Below, piece after piece: positions 16,846-24,738 of a DNA stretch of 64,000 nt. Each line of letters opens with the position of its first letter. Position 1 is the first letter of the stretch. The stretch comes from Akkermansiaceae bacterium UBA2381. Lineage in GTDB: Bacteria > Verrucomicrobiota > Verrucomicrobiia > Verrucomicrobiales > DEV007. The position numbers and the translations under genes are program-made. The DNA lies in NCBI GenBank assembly GCA_002344215.1, contig DDSV01000028.1, forward strand, positions 130,289-194,288. The letters run 5' to 3'. The notes beneath the pieces were generated by a model. The model made no database searches, had not been told where the DNA came from, and saw only the letters and a list, made by a program, of their open reading frames with translations.

Positions 16846-18207
16846 ATGAGTCTGAATTTAAATCGCCGCCATTTTCTGAAAGGTCTTGGAGCCGGAGTAG
16901 CGCTTCCGGCCCTCGAAACGTTTCTTCCGCGGGTCGCTTTTTCCGCCGAAGGCCCCGCCCTCGGGGTGACGGCGACAGGAGTTCCTCTCCGGACCGCATT
17001 CCTCTATAAGCCGAACGGCATGAACATGGAGAAATGGAACGTCACCGGAAACGGGGCGGACTACCAGCTCAATGCCACACACGAACCCTACGCGAAGTTC
17101 AAGGACGATTTCCATCTCTTCAGCAAGTTTGAGCATCAGAACGGAACGTCCGGTGGTGATGGTGGCGGCGACCACGCCCGTGCCAACGCGAGTTTCCTCA
17201 CGGGAGTCCGCCCCCGCAAAACTGCCGGTGCCGACATCAAGCTCGGGATCTCAGTCGATCAGGTGATCGCCAATGCGATCGGTGAGAAGACCCGGTTTTC
17301 TTCGCTGGAACTCTCCTGCGACGGAATTCGGAAGAGCGGGGTGTGTGACTCCGGATACTCCTGCGCCTATCAATTCAATCTTTCGTGGCGGTCGGATACC
17401 ACTCCGATGACCCCTGAATCCAATCCGCGTCACGTCTTCGAGCGTCTCTTCGGATCGGGATCGAAAGAAGACCGGCAGAAGAGTTTTGAACTTCGCAATC
17501 AACGCCAGCGCTCCATCCTCGACTTTGTGATCGAGGATGCGAAAACGCTGAACAAACAACTGGGACGGAACGATCAGCTCAAGCTCGATGAGTACATGAC
17601 CGGCGTTCGGGAGATCGAGCGGCGCATTGAAAAGTCTGAAAAGTTCGGCCTTCCCAAGGACCCCGGTATTGAGGTTCCGGACGGAGTGCCGGGAGAGTAT
17701 GAGGAGCACGTGCGGCTCATGATGGACATGCTGGTCCTCGCCTTTGAGACAGACTCCACCCGGGTGGCGACTTTCCTTCTCGCGCATGACGGCAGCAACC
17801 GGAGCTTCCGCGAGATCGGGGTTCCCGACGGACATCACAGTATTTCCCACCATCAGAAGAATCCCGAAGCTCTTGATAAGCTGGCAAAAATCGATCTCTT
17901 CTATTCACGCCAGTTCGCCTATTTTCTGGAGCAACTGAAGTCGCGGAAAGACGTGGATGGAAATTCCATTCTTCATAACTCGATGATCGTCTGGGGCAGC
18001 GGCCTTGCTGATCCCGATAGGCACAGTCACAAAGAGCTGCCCATCATTGTCGCGGGCAAGGGTGGAGGCACGATCAAGACCGGTCTGCACACCGATTTGG
18101 GGCAGGATACTCCGATGAGCAATCTTTTCCTGAGCCTGCTCGACCGGGTTGGGGTGAAGGAGGAGCGTTTCGGCGATTCGACCGGACGGCTTGCCCAGCT
18201 GGCCTGA
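16846..18207 (+). CDS. DUF1552 domain protein with Tat signal
   Basis: A 453-residue protein. The ATG at 16846 gives a twin-arginine signal (NRRHFLKGLGAGVALPALE), a typical DUF1552 N-terminus. Family segments include FLYKPNGMNMEKW, SVDQVIANAIGEKTRF, SLELSCDG, VWGSGLADPDRHSH and TPMSNLFLSLLDRVGV. The family resembles DUF1501 and is expected outside the cytoplasm. In most genomes DUF1552 follows a DUF1592/DUF1588 partner; here that partner is absent and a dihaem cytochrome lipoprotein takes its place. No enzymatic activity is established. Confidence 0.92.
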   Translation: MSLNLNRRHFLKGLGAGVALPALETFLPRVAFSAEGPALGVTATGVPLRTAFLYKPNGMNMEKWNVTGNGADYQLNATHEPYAKFKDDFHLFSKFEHQNGTSGGDGGGDHARANASFLTGVRPRKTAGADIKLGISVDQVIANAIGEKTRFSSLELSCDGIRKSGVCDSGYSCAYQFNLSWRSDTTPMTPESNPRHVFERLFGSGSKEDRQKSFELRNQRQRSILDFVIEDAKTLNKQLGRNDQLKLDEYMTGVREIERRIEKSEKFGLPKDPGIEVPDGVPGEYEEHVRLMMDMLVLAFETDSTRVATFLLAHDGSNRSFREIGVPDGHHSISHHQKNPEALDKLAKIDLFYSRQFAYFLEQLKSRKDVDGNSILHNSMIVWGSGLADPDRHSHKELPIIVAGKGGGTIKTGLHTDLGQDTPMSNLFLSLLDRVGVKEERFGDSTGRLAQLA

Positions 18208-18224
18208 GCATCCCCGGTGAGTTC

Positions 18225-19157
18225 TCAGACGGTGAGCAGTCGTTGAGCCAGCACAAAGGCTCCGGCTATGCCCGCCTGCTGATCCAACCCGGGAGTTTGA
18301 AGATAGGAGTCAGGGTGGGGCAGAGACCAGTAGCCTCCGGTCAACTTCACAAACTCTTCCCTGACGCGTTCAATCAGACCCGGCTTCCGTGAGACTCCGC
18401 CGCCGAGAATGATCATGTCCGGCGACCAGGCCGCCGTCAGATTCAGGCAGCCGATCGCAAGGTATTTTGCCTGAAGCTCCCAGGCAGGATGATCGGAGGG
18501 AAGTTCGCTGCCGGGCATCCCCCAGCGTGCCTCAATGGCAGGGCCGCTGGCTCGGCCTTCGAGACAGGAGGAATGAAAGGGGCAAACATTGGTGTTCCTC
18601 CCGTAGGCAGCATCGAGATCGGGCACTAACAGGTGTCCTATCTCCGGATGCATGCGCCCGTGGATCAGGGTGCCTTGATGCAGAAAGGCTCCCCCGATTC
18701 CGGTGCCGATGGTGACGTAAGCGACATTGCGACAGCTCTTCGCAACACCGTAAGTCGCCTCACCGATGACGGCGGCATTGACGTCCGTTTCAAACGCGAT
18801 GGGGAAATCCTGATTGAGTCCGCTCCGGATCCCGCCGATTACCTGATAACCGGTCCAGCCTGCCTTCGGTGTGGTGAGGATGGAACCGAAGTGAGGCGAG
18901 GCCGGGTCGATATCCGCCGGACCGAAAGTTCCGATGCCCATTGCATCAATCTTCCCGTGGGAGGCGGAAGCCTTCTCGAAAAAGGCGACCGCTTCGGCGA
19001 CGGTCTCCTCCGGTGACCGGGTGGGGAACCGGATCTCTAGAAGCGGGTCTTCCGGATTCCGTGCCACGGAGCAGACATATTTGGTGCCTCCTGCTTCAAT
19101 GGCGGCGAGGAGAGGGGCATCTTCTCCTGAGTGGGAGTTTTTGGTCGGGAGTGACAT
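18225..19157 (-). CDS. ROK family fructokinase-like sugar kinase
   Basis: A 310-residue kinase. ROK features are all present: the phosphate-binding N-terminus AAIEAGGTKYVC, the catalytic DVNAAVIGEATYG, TIGTGIGGAFLHQG, the zinc site HPEIGHLLVPD with CPFHSSCLEG, and IILGGGVS. The EAGGTK form and zinc loop fit the fructokinase branch (Bacillus YdhR/GmuE type), which phosphorylates fructose or mannose with ATP. The ATG at 19157 is used here; an in-frame GTG at 19184 would add nine residues. It is divergent from the Ser/Thr kinase gene. Confidence 0.9.
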   Translation of the reverse strand: MSLPTKNSHSGEDAPLLAAIEAGGTKYVCSVARNPEDPLLEIRFPTRSPEETVAEAVAFFEKASASHGKIDAMGIGTFGPADIDPASPHFGSILTTPKAGWTGYQVIGGIRSGLNQDFPIAFETDVNAAVIGEATYGVAKSCRNVAYVTIGTGIGGAFLHQGTLIHGRMHPEIGHLLVPDLDAAYGRNTNVCPFHSSCLEGRASGPAIEARWGMPGSELPSDHPAWELQAKYLAIGCLNLTAAWSPDMIILGGGVSRKPGLIERVREEFVKLTGGYWSLPHPDSYLQTPGLDQQAGIAGAFVLAQRLLTV

Positions 19158-19204
19158 CGGTTCGATCAGTGTGCTTTCCTTCACGCGAAACGCTATGATA
19201 GTTT

Positions 19205-19233
19205 TTGATCAATCGGGATCGCGTGGATATGGT
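19205..19233 (+). promoter_or_regulatory. Candidate sigma-70 promoter for the Ser/Thr kinase gene
   Basis: TTGATC at 19205-19210 and TATGGT at 19228-19233 are separated by 17 bases, the ideal spacing, with four of six consensus bases in each box. It would give a leader of roughly 85 bases ending in GGGAG ahead of the ATG at 19327. No expression evidence is available. Confidence 0.4.
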
Positions 19234-19326
19234 CAAGAAATGTTCGACATTCAAGGTTTTAAATGACCAAATGGAGAACTGGTATCCTTTAAAATCGACC
19301 ATGAGGGGCAGACGGGAGAGTTAAAG

Positions 19327-20607
19327 ATGTCGGAGCGCTACGAGATTAGAGGACGAGTGGGGAAGGGGGGCATGAGCGAGGTCTACCGTGCCTTTGACAC
19401 GGTCATGAAGCGCGAGGTCGCCCTGAAACGCCTCCTGCCCGTGGAGGAAACGAATTTAAACGAAGTTTCCAGCGGAGCGCTCGCCCGTGAGGCATCGGCC
19501 CTTGCCCGGTTCCAGCATCCGAATGTCGTCACCGTCTTTGCCTTCGAGGAGGATGCGGAGGGGGCTTTTGTGGTGATGGAACTGATCGAGGGCGAGGATC
19601 TCCACTCGATCATGAAGTCCGGGGCGCTCTCCTGGGATGATTTCTGCCATATCGCTCCCCAGTGCCTCGATCCTCTCGTTGCCGCGGGAGAACTCAATCT
19701 GCTGCATCGCGATATCAAGCCGGGGAATATCATGCTGACGCTCACTGCCTCGGGGCGATTTCTGGTGAAGCTCCTTGATTTTGGACTCGCGAAGTTCAGC
19801 CAGCAGCCCTCCATCCAGACGCTCGATCAGAGGGGATCCTTTCTCGGATCGATCGAGTTCATTGCTCCTGAACAGTTGGAGCTCTACCCTCTCGATCAGA
19901 GGACTGATCTCTATTCACTCGGCTGTGTCTTTTATTACATGCTGACGCAGGAGTCGCCCTTTGCCGGAGGAAACCCGGCAGAGACATCGATGAATCATCT
20001 CAAGCATCGCTGCAAGCCGATCGGAGAGATCAGGAAGGATATCCCGCCGCTTGTTTCCGCCTGGTTGATGCGCCTGATTTCGCGGCATCCCGACGACCGT
20101 CCCTCCGACGCCAGCGCCGCTTATCGGGAGTTCCGGGATGCAATCAACGGCATTCCCTACGAGCCGATGGCCGAGTTTGGAGACGTGCCCGGCAAAAGGT
20201 CAACCTTGGGCGATGACTTCGGCCCTCCCTCGACCGGCCCCGTCGGTCCTCCAACCGCCTCGGTGAATCCGCCCAAGCGCACGCTTCAAACCGGACCGGT
20301 GGTAGCGCCGAAGCGTAATCTTCAAACGGGACCGGTGGTTGCGCCAAAGCTCCAGACCGGAGCGGTTAAAACGGCCCCCGGGATGTCTTCAGGCAACCAA
20401 ACGACGATAGCCCCGACGACGGGACAACGGCGCCTTTCCAATCGAATCAAGTCGGTGTCCCGAGGCCGAACTCCGGATCCCTATCGACCCGTCGGGCGCA
20501 AGACGGAGAGAGACACCGACTCAGGAGTGAACTGGAAGCTTCTCATCGGAATCGTTCTCGGCGTGATCACCCTCATCGGTCTGGGTATCCTGCTCCTCAG
20601 CCGGTAA
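19327..20607 (+). CDS. Membrane-anchored Ser/Thr protein kinase
   Basis: A 426-residue Hanks-type kinase. The kinase domain (residues 1-275) has the glycine loop GRVGKGGMSEVY, Lys34 in VALKR, the catalytic loop HRDIKPGN (residues 127-134), DFG at 151-153 and the IAPEQ motif. A proline-rich linker with a short repeat (LQTGPVVAPKRN, then LQTGPVVAPK, then LQTGAV) leads to one C-terminal membrane helix (LLIGIVLGVITLIGLGILLL), placing the kinase in the cytoplasm with almost nothing outside. No sensor domain is present. The start has GGGAG eight bases upstream. Confidence 0.95.
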   Translation: MSERYEIRGRVGKGGMSEVYRAFDTVMKREVALKRLLPVEETNLNEVSSGALAREASALARFQHPNVVTVFAFEEDAEGAFVVMELIEGEDLHSIMKSGALSWDDFCHIAPQCLDPLVAAGELNLLHRDIKPGNIMLTLTASGRFLVKLLDFGLAKFSQQPSIQTLDQRGSFLGSIEFIAPEQLELYPLDQRTDLYSLGCVFYYMLTQESPFAGGNPAETSMNHLKHRCKPIGEIRKDIPPLVSAWLMRLISRHPDDRPSDASAAYREFRDAINGIPYEPMAEFGDVPGKRSTLGDDFGPPSTGPVGPPTASVNPPKRTLQTGPVVAPKRNLQTGPVVAPKLQTGAVKTAPGMSSGNQTTIAPTTGQRRLSNRIKSVSRGRTPDPYRPVGRKTERDTDSGVNWKLLIGIVLGVITLIGLGILLLSR

Positions 20608-20628
20608 AGTAACGGGCTCTGTACGCCA

Positions 20629-20661
20629 CAAAAAAAGCGGTCCCCCGTGAGGAGGACCGCT
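20629..20661 (-). terminator. Rho-independent terminator of the RRM gene
   Basis: Stem AGCGGTCC (20636-20643) with GGACCGCT (20654-20661), a short loop, then on the minus strand a run of seven T (20630-20636). It lies just after the stop of the RRM protein gene and terminates leftward transcription. The plus strand side has no T-run, so it is probably one-directional. Confidence 0.9.
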
Positions 20662-20687
20662 CAGTAAAAGTTAATTCAATAGTCGAA

Positions 20688-21047
20688 TTAGTAACGACGG
20701 TCGCGTCCACCGCGATCACCACGGTCTCCACCGCGATCGCCACCACGGCCACCGCCTCCGCCACCACCGCCGTAACCACCACCACCGCCGCCTCCGCCAC
20801 GCTCTTCACGGGGCTGGGCTTCGTTGACCTTGATGTTGCGTCCGTCCACGTTCTGACCGTCAAGATTCTTGATCGCGGCGTCCATGGCTCCTTTGGAGTC
20901 CATCGTCACGAAGGCGAAGCCGCGGGGGCGTCCGCTTTCGCGATCCGTCGGGAGGTGAACATCAGTCACGGTTCCGTGTTCGGAGAAGAGGGACTCGAGG
21001 TCCTGCTTTGTCGTATTGAACGACAGATTGCCAACATACATTTTCAT
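20688..21047 (-). CDS. Glycine-rich RRM RNA-binding protein
   Basis: A 119-residue protein. The RRM domain (residues 1-80) carries RNP2 (MYVGNLSF) and RNP1 (RGFAFVTM) and ends in GRNIKVNEAQPRE. The tail is glycine-rich with RGGDRGGDRG repeats. This architecture matches the small cold-responsive RNA-binding proteins of cyanobacteria and many PVC bacteria, which bind single-stranded RNA and often rise on cold shock. The ATG at 21047 begins the domain exactly (MKMYVGN). It is a single-gene unit ended by a strong terminator, with a leader of unknown length upstream. Confidence 0.95.
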   Translation of the reverse strand: MKMYVGNLSFNTTKQDLESLFSEHGTVTDVHLPTDRESGRPRGFAFVTMDSKGAMDAAIKNLDGQNVDGRNIKVNEAQPREERGGGGGGGGYGGGGGGGGRGGDRGGDRGDRGGRDRRY

Positions 21048-21393
21048 AATCGTTTTGCGGTGTCTGCCTGGCGCCGTCTCCGTAGACTGCTCCCAATTAG
21101 CGGGTTTCAGATCACCACCGAATTCAGAAAACTCACCTGGCAATACTTCAGACCTTGATTTTGCCAAGCTTTGAACCGACGTGCGAAAGAAACATCTTTT
21201 TCCTGAAAAAGCGAGCATTGTTTTTCAGTCAATCGCTCCCGACCGGGTAAAGTGGCGGATCGGGAGTACATTTACAACGCTGCTCGGGGCGATTTCTCCC
21301 CCGCTTTCCTTGCCTTGACGACTGCAAAAGGCTTTCCCAATCCAATGGGATGTGGTAATTAGCGTGACGGTCGATTTCCGGTTACCCCTCATC
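21048..21393. other. Divergent intergenic region between RRM and LysM genes
   Basis: About 345 bases carrying the promoters of the RRM (minus) and LysM (plus) genes. It is A/T-rich around 21190-21235 and includes a short TTTTTC...GAAAAA inverted repeat near 21198-21212. No clear operator is seen. A long RNA leader for the RRM gene, as in cold-shock genes, is possible but not demonstrable here. Confidence 0.4.
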
Positions 21394-21948
21394 ATGATCA
21401 AGTTTCTCCTCCCCGTCGGTGTCCTTCTGATCCAGTGCGCCTTCGGTGCCCTCACCGCTTCGGCGCAGGCCCCCGTCCAGGTGACTCCCATTCCGGGGAC
21501 GTCCGCTACCCAGTCGAAAGTTGAAGCCCCCGCTCCGCCGTCCGCTCCCGCAGCCGCCGAACCGGCCAAGTATGTCGTCAAGGCGGGGGATAATCCTTGG
21601 ACCATCGCCAAAAATCACGGGATCAAATTGGAGGACCTGCTCAAAGCCAACCCGATCAAGGACCCGAAGAACCTTAAAATCGGTGATGTTCTCATTCTCC
21701 CGGCCGGGGTGGCCTCACAGGGGGCTCCCGCACCCGAGGCATCCAGCCCCGCGACTCAAGCGCCCGTCGTCGCCGCTCCGGTAGCCGGAGACAACTGGGA
21801 GCTCTACACGATCAAAAAAGGGGACAACCCCTGGAAGATCGCCAAGAACCTGAAGGTCGATCATCAAGCCATTGTGAAACTGAACGACGGCACCGACTTC
21901 ACCAAGCTGAGCATCGGCCAGCAGATCAAGGTGCCGAAGAAGCCGTAG
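21394..21948 (+). CDS. Secreted protein with two LysM domains
   Basis: A 184-residue exported protein starting at ATG 21394, with a signal peptide (LPVGVLLIQCAFGALTASAQA), an Ala/Pro-rich linker, and two LysM repeats: YVVKAGDNPWTIAKNHGIKLEDL...ILPAG region (about 57-103) and YTIKKGDNPWKIAKNLKV...IKVPKKP region (about 135-183). LysM modules bind peptidoglycan or chitin-like glycans. No catalytic domain is attached, so it is probably a cell-wall binding or structural protein. Downstream lies the integron-like segment. Confidence 0.9.
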   Translation: MIKFLLPVGVLLIQCAFGALTASAQAPVQVTPIPGTSATQSKVEAPAPPSAPAAAEPAKYVVKAGDNPWTIAKNHGIKLEDLLKANPIKDPKNLKIGDVLILPAGVASQGAPAPEASSPATQAPVVAAPVAGDNWELYTIKKGDNPWKIAKNLKVDHQAIVKLNDGTDFTKLSIGQQIKVPKKP

Positions 21949-22127
21949 GGCTTCGAGGGAAGGCCTTGGGGGGGGCCGGCCCTGGTGTATATGCCGGTGA
22001 TGTGGCATGATTTGCGTCAGGAGGGGCGAATGATGCACTCGACCCTTTTTGGGTGGATCATTGCGAGCATCCTTCGTCCTAGCGCTGCGGCGATTAGGGG
22101 CTTGATTTCGTTGGTGCGTGCTGGCAC

Positions 22128-22201
22128 GATCGAATTCGTCTACAGGGATTTGTGTGCGAATCGAATTCGTCCGCAGATTTTGTGGCTAAACACCGTTCGG
22201 C
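22128..22201 (+). other. attI-like recombination site with upstream direct repeats
   Basis: At 22184-22201 the sequence GGCTAAACACCGTTCGGC forms a simple integrase-type site: an inverted L-box (GTTTAGCC on the other strand) and a core GTTCGGC at 22195-22201. It resembles the right end of class 1 attI (CTAAAACAAAGTTAGGC). Upstream are two direct repeats of about 30 bases (22128-22157 and 22159-22186) sharing ATCGAATTCGTC and CAG; attI sites also carry direct repeats. The junction falls between G22195 and T22196. No integrase gene is nearby, so this may be an orphan or derived attI, or simply a cassette junction. Confidence 0.45.
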
Positions 22202-22212
22202 AAATGAGACCA

Positions 22213-22587
22213 ATGAGCAAGATCCGGATTTTCTCAATTCTTGCTTCGTTTCTTTTGCTGGGTGTTTGCTTGGCCGAGGCCGGAGTTGGCACGGTCGCTA
22301 AAGCATACGCCGACTGGAATTTCGTTGTGGTGCGATTCGAGAGGAACCTGGAATTTAGCGTAGGAGATTTCTTGGTGATTCGAAAAGGAAATGGCTCGGT
22401 CTATTACGCAATGGTTTCAGCGGTCGACGGAGATATGGCGGTAGCTGATGTTCATCGAGATTCGCAGCCGTCGACGGGTGATCGAGTTTTGCAGCACTTT
22501 GGATACCATTTTCCGACGGATTGGGTGAGGTTCAAGACGCCGAACATGGGTCGGCTGGCAACGGCTTCGCCATCGCCAGCGACCTGA
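22213..22587 (+). CDS. Cassette-borne small exported protein, unknown function
   Basis: A 124-residue protein with a signal peptide (FSILASFLLLGVCLAEA) and a small beta-rich domain (DWNFVVVRFERNLEFSVGDFLVIRKG...ADVHRDSQPSTGDRV). Similar short domains of unknown role occur in Verrucomicrobia. An in-frame ATG at 22204 would add three residues. Its coding sequence fills the segment between an attI-like junction (22195/22196) and an attC site (22539-22595); its stop codon (22585-22587) lies inside the attC, as is usual in integron gene cassettes. Base composition is lower in G+C than the surrounding genes. Confidence 0.65.
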   Translation: MSKIRIFSILASFLLLGVCLAEAGVGTVAKAYADWNFVVVRFERNLEFSVGDFLVIRKGNGSVYYAMVSAVDGDMAVADVHRDSQPSTGDRVLQHFGYHFPTDWVRFKTPNMGRLATASPSPAT

Positions 22588-22595
22588 CGTTAGGC
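22539..22595 (+). other. Integron attC site (59-base element)
   Basis: A 57-base imperfect palindrome. The left end R'' is GCCGAAC (22539-22545), exactly complementary to the cassette's own leading GTTCGGC (22195-22201). The right end R' is GTTAGGC (22589-22595), matching GTTRRRY. Inside, GGTCGGCTGGC pairs with GCCAGCGACC, leaving one extra G unpaired on one strand, which is the extrahelical base expected in attC hairpins, and a terminal loop of about 15 bases. The right core differs from the left because its last six bases belong to the next cassette. All of this is direct sequence evidence. Confidence 0.8.
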
Positions 22596-22607
22596 ATTGC
22601 AAACACC

Positions 22608-23138
22608 ATGGCCCACCGACACAGCCTCGCTCCGTTTACTCCAGCGCAGTGGGAGCTGTACCGCAATCTGCGCCTTTCTTCGCTACTTGATTCCCCGGAA
22701 GCCTTTGGAAGCACACACGCGCTGGAGGTGGCGCGGTCACCGGAAGTGTGGCAATCCCGGCTTTCCGCTGCGGTCACCTCCGGCCTCGATCTCCCTCTTC
22801 TAGCCCGGGTGGGGGAATCACCGGCCGGACTGTGCTGGGCCAAGCGTGACCCAGCCAATCTCAGCGTCGTCAACCTCTACCAAATGTGGGTCGCGCCTAA
22901 GTATCGGGGCACGGGTATTGGAGATGCGCTCTTAGAGCATTGCATTGGCTGGGCTGGATCCATCGGGGTAAAGGAGGTTCGCCTAGGGGTCACACTTGCT
23001 GACAGCCCGGCTCATCGTCTGTACTTTCGACACGGTTTCTTGCCAGTGGGAGCGCCCGAGCCTCTGCGCGAAGGGGTAGACCTCCTTGCACAGAACATGT
23101 CACTCTGCGTGGCGAGCAATGCGCAGGTTCAAGAGTGA
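22608..23138 (+). CDS. GNAT family N-acetyltransferase
   Basis: A 176-residue acetyltransferase. The acetyl-CoA binding region is LYQMWVAPKYRGTGIGDALLEHCI (about residues 86-109; the R/Q-x-x-G-x-G/A loop is YRGTGIG), followed by VRLGVTLADSPAHRLYFRHGF. It resembles ribosomal-protein or small-molecule acetyltransferases but the substrate is unknown. The ATG at 22608 lies 13 bases after the attC core GTTAGGC, the usual distance for the first codon in an integron cassette, and GNAT genes are frequent cassette cargo. A 7-bp inverted repeat overlaps its stop but lacks proper core boxes. Confidence 0.87.
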   Translation: MAHRHSLAPFTPAQWELYRNLRLSSLLDSPEAFGSTHALEVARSPEVWQSRLSAAVTSGLDLPLLARVGESPAGLCWAKRDPANLSVVNLYQMWVAPKYRGTGIGDALLEHCIGWAGSIGVKEVRLGVTLADSPAHRLYFRHGFLPVGAPEPLREGVDLLAQNMSLCVASNAQVQE

Positions 23139-23258
23139 CGTGCAACCTTAGGTACCTTTTTCGAAGATCTCTTCCGGCCTCTGAGATCCATGTCTTCTGC
23201 TGGATCTTCGGTTGAGGATGGCGGTGATCTCTTTCAACGTCACAACCTCCCCCCGCCC

Positions 23259-24683
23259 TCAAAAGGCCTTCAACTCCGCGAGCATCTCGAGCAGCGCCTT
23301 CGTCAGAATCACCGACGAATCTTTCTCAAACTTCGACGTTCCGATCCAGGTTTCGTAACCGCCCAACTCGTGCTGGTTCGGCGGAGGCAGGTAGCCGTAA
23401 CCGCCGTTGGCGAGTTCGATCGTGAAGGTGTGGGGAAAGGGGCTCTTTTCTTTGATCTCGAGTCCGATCTCAACGAGCACCTCAAAGGGAAGGGAAACGA
23501 TGGCCTGATCTCCAATGCGGATGGCCTGGACGATGACGCTCTCCTTCTTATCCGGCTCGGAATACTGGACGGTCGCGTTCGCATACTGGATGGCTTTGTC
23601 GTGGAGCGATTCGCGGTCTTTCTTCGGCAGCTCGAGAAGACGCAGGGCGTGCTCGATCTCTTCGACGCTCATGTTGCGATAGGTCAGCTCGACTTCGCGC
23701 TGGCGCATCGCGACGATTGGTTTTTCATCGTATGTTTCGATCTTTTTCACGGCGCGCCAGGCGGCGTCGGCCGTTTTGGCGGCGACGATGCGGACCTGTT
23801 CGAAGGGGGCGCGGGGCGGACGTTTGCCGTAGAAGTCGATGTTGTTGATATCACCGCTCGTTCCGTTGGTCATCATCGCGACAAAGTTTTCCGGAGGCTT
23901 CGAGCCGCCGAGGCGGTAGGGCATGATGCGGGCAAACTCACCAAAGTAATCCGCCGAAGCCATGCCGACGGATTTTCCCTTTTCATCGATCATCTCCGGT
24001 ATGCCCCCGACATAGTGCAGGGAGTAGTTCGCCAGAAGTCCTAGCGGACGTCCGCGCCGGGTGCGCACGTCGACGACAAAGACCTCGGGATCGGTCGGTC
24101 CGGCCGGCTTGAGGAGTTTATCGCGCGGCGCATTGGTCTGGACCTGATCCATTTTTCCAAAGGGGTTGGGCTCCATCGTGCCTGGCTTGAGATGCCAGCG
24201 GCGGTTGTAGACTTCGCCCGGTTCCTCGTCCGAGGAAAAACCGACTTCGGCGGGTTCGAGGGATTCGATCGCCTTGGTGAGTGCGGCGATGACACCCTCG
24301 CGCCGCCGGTTCTCGTAGGCAATACGTCCCTCGGAAGTGTCGCCGCCTTTCGGAGCTGTGTGGGTGTGAGTGCCGCTCACGAGCATCTCGGTGACCTTCC
24401 ATCCGGTCTTTTCGGCGACAGCCGCCTTCGCCGCGTCGGTCATTTCGCGGCTCACTCCGATGTCATCGACCAGCGCGACGACGGCGCGACCTTCGCCGTT
24501 TCGAAAAGCAATCGCGCGGACATGAAGGGGATCGTGGACGTAGCTCGAGGCGCCCGAGCGCAATTGAAAAGGCACCACCGTCGGCGAGATCTCGACCGCG
24601 GCCGTGCCCGCTTCGAGACCTGTATTGTCCTGGGCGTGGAGCGTGGTGGTGAGGAGGAGGGCGGTGAAGAAGGCGGCTTTCAT
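23259..24683 (-). CDS. Neutral/alkaline ceramidase-like secreted protein
   Basis: A 474-residue exported protein with a signal peptide (AAFFTALLLTTTLHA). It matches the N-terminal domain of neutral/alkaline non-lysosomal ceramidases: GTAAVEISPTVVPFQLRSGA, VALVDDIGVS, the zinc-type motif SGTHTHTAP and ANYSLHYVGG. True ceramidases release fatty acid from ceramide, but many PVC homologues with this domain have unknown substrates, and the C-terminal immunoglobulin-like domain of full enzymes seems to be missing. The adjacent AraC-type regulator gene is upstream on the same strand. Confidence 0.85.
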   Translation of the reverse strand: MKAAFFTALLLTTTLHAQDNTGLEAGTAAVEISPTVVPFQLRSGASSYVHDPLHVRAIAFRNGEGRAVVALVDDIGVSREMTDAAKAAVAEKTGWKVTEMLVSGTHTHTAPKGGDTSEGRIAYENRRREGVIAALTKAIESLEPAEVGFSSDEEPGEVYNRRWHLKPGTMEPNPFGKMDQVQTNAPRDKLLKPAGPTDPEVFVVDVRTRRGRPLGLLANYSLHYVGGIPEMIDEKGKSVGMASADYFGEFARIMPYRLGGSKPPENFVAMMTNGTSGDINNIDFYGKRPPRAPFEQVRIVAAKTADAAWRAVKKIETYDEKPIVAMRQREVELTYRNMSVEEIEHALRLLELPKKDRESLHDKAIQYANATVQYSEPDKKESVIVQAIRIGDQAIVSLPFEVLVEIGLEIKEKSPFPHTFTIELANGGYGYLPPPNQHELGGYETWIGTSKFEKDSSVILTKALLEMLAELKAF

Positions 24684-24738
24684 TGTCCTGAGCGTATCCG
24701 TTTGCCGCAGGGCGATGCCAGCCCGTGATTGCGCTTCC

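Noticed and set aside
20270..20370. Tandem repeats in the Ser/Thr kinase gene as a DNA-level element
   Set aside because: They are in frame and encode a proline-rich linker (LQTGPVVAPK type), as is common in such kinases.
20690..20830. Short-period repetitive sequence near the RRM gene as a possible repeat array
   Set aside because: It encodes the glycine/arginine-rich tail of the RNA-binding protein and is simple coding repetition.
23190..24044. Long plus-strand frame opposite the ceramidase-like gene
   Set aside because: It is antisense to a well-supported gene with a signal peptide and conserved motifs, has no recognisable family, and results from codon bias in G+C-rich DNA.
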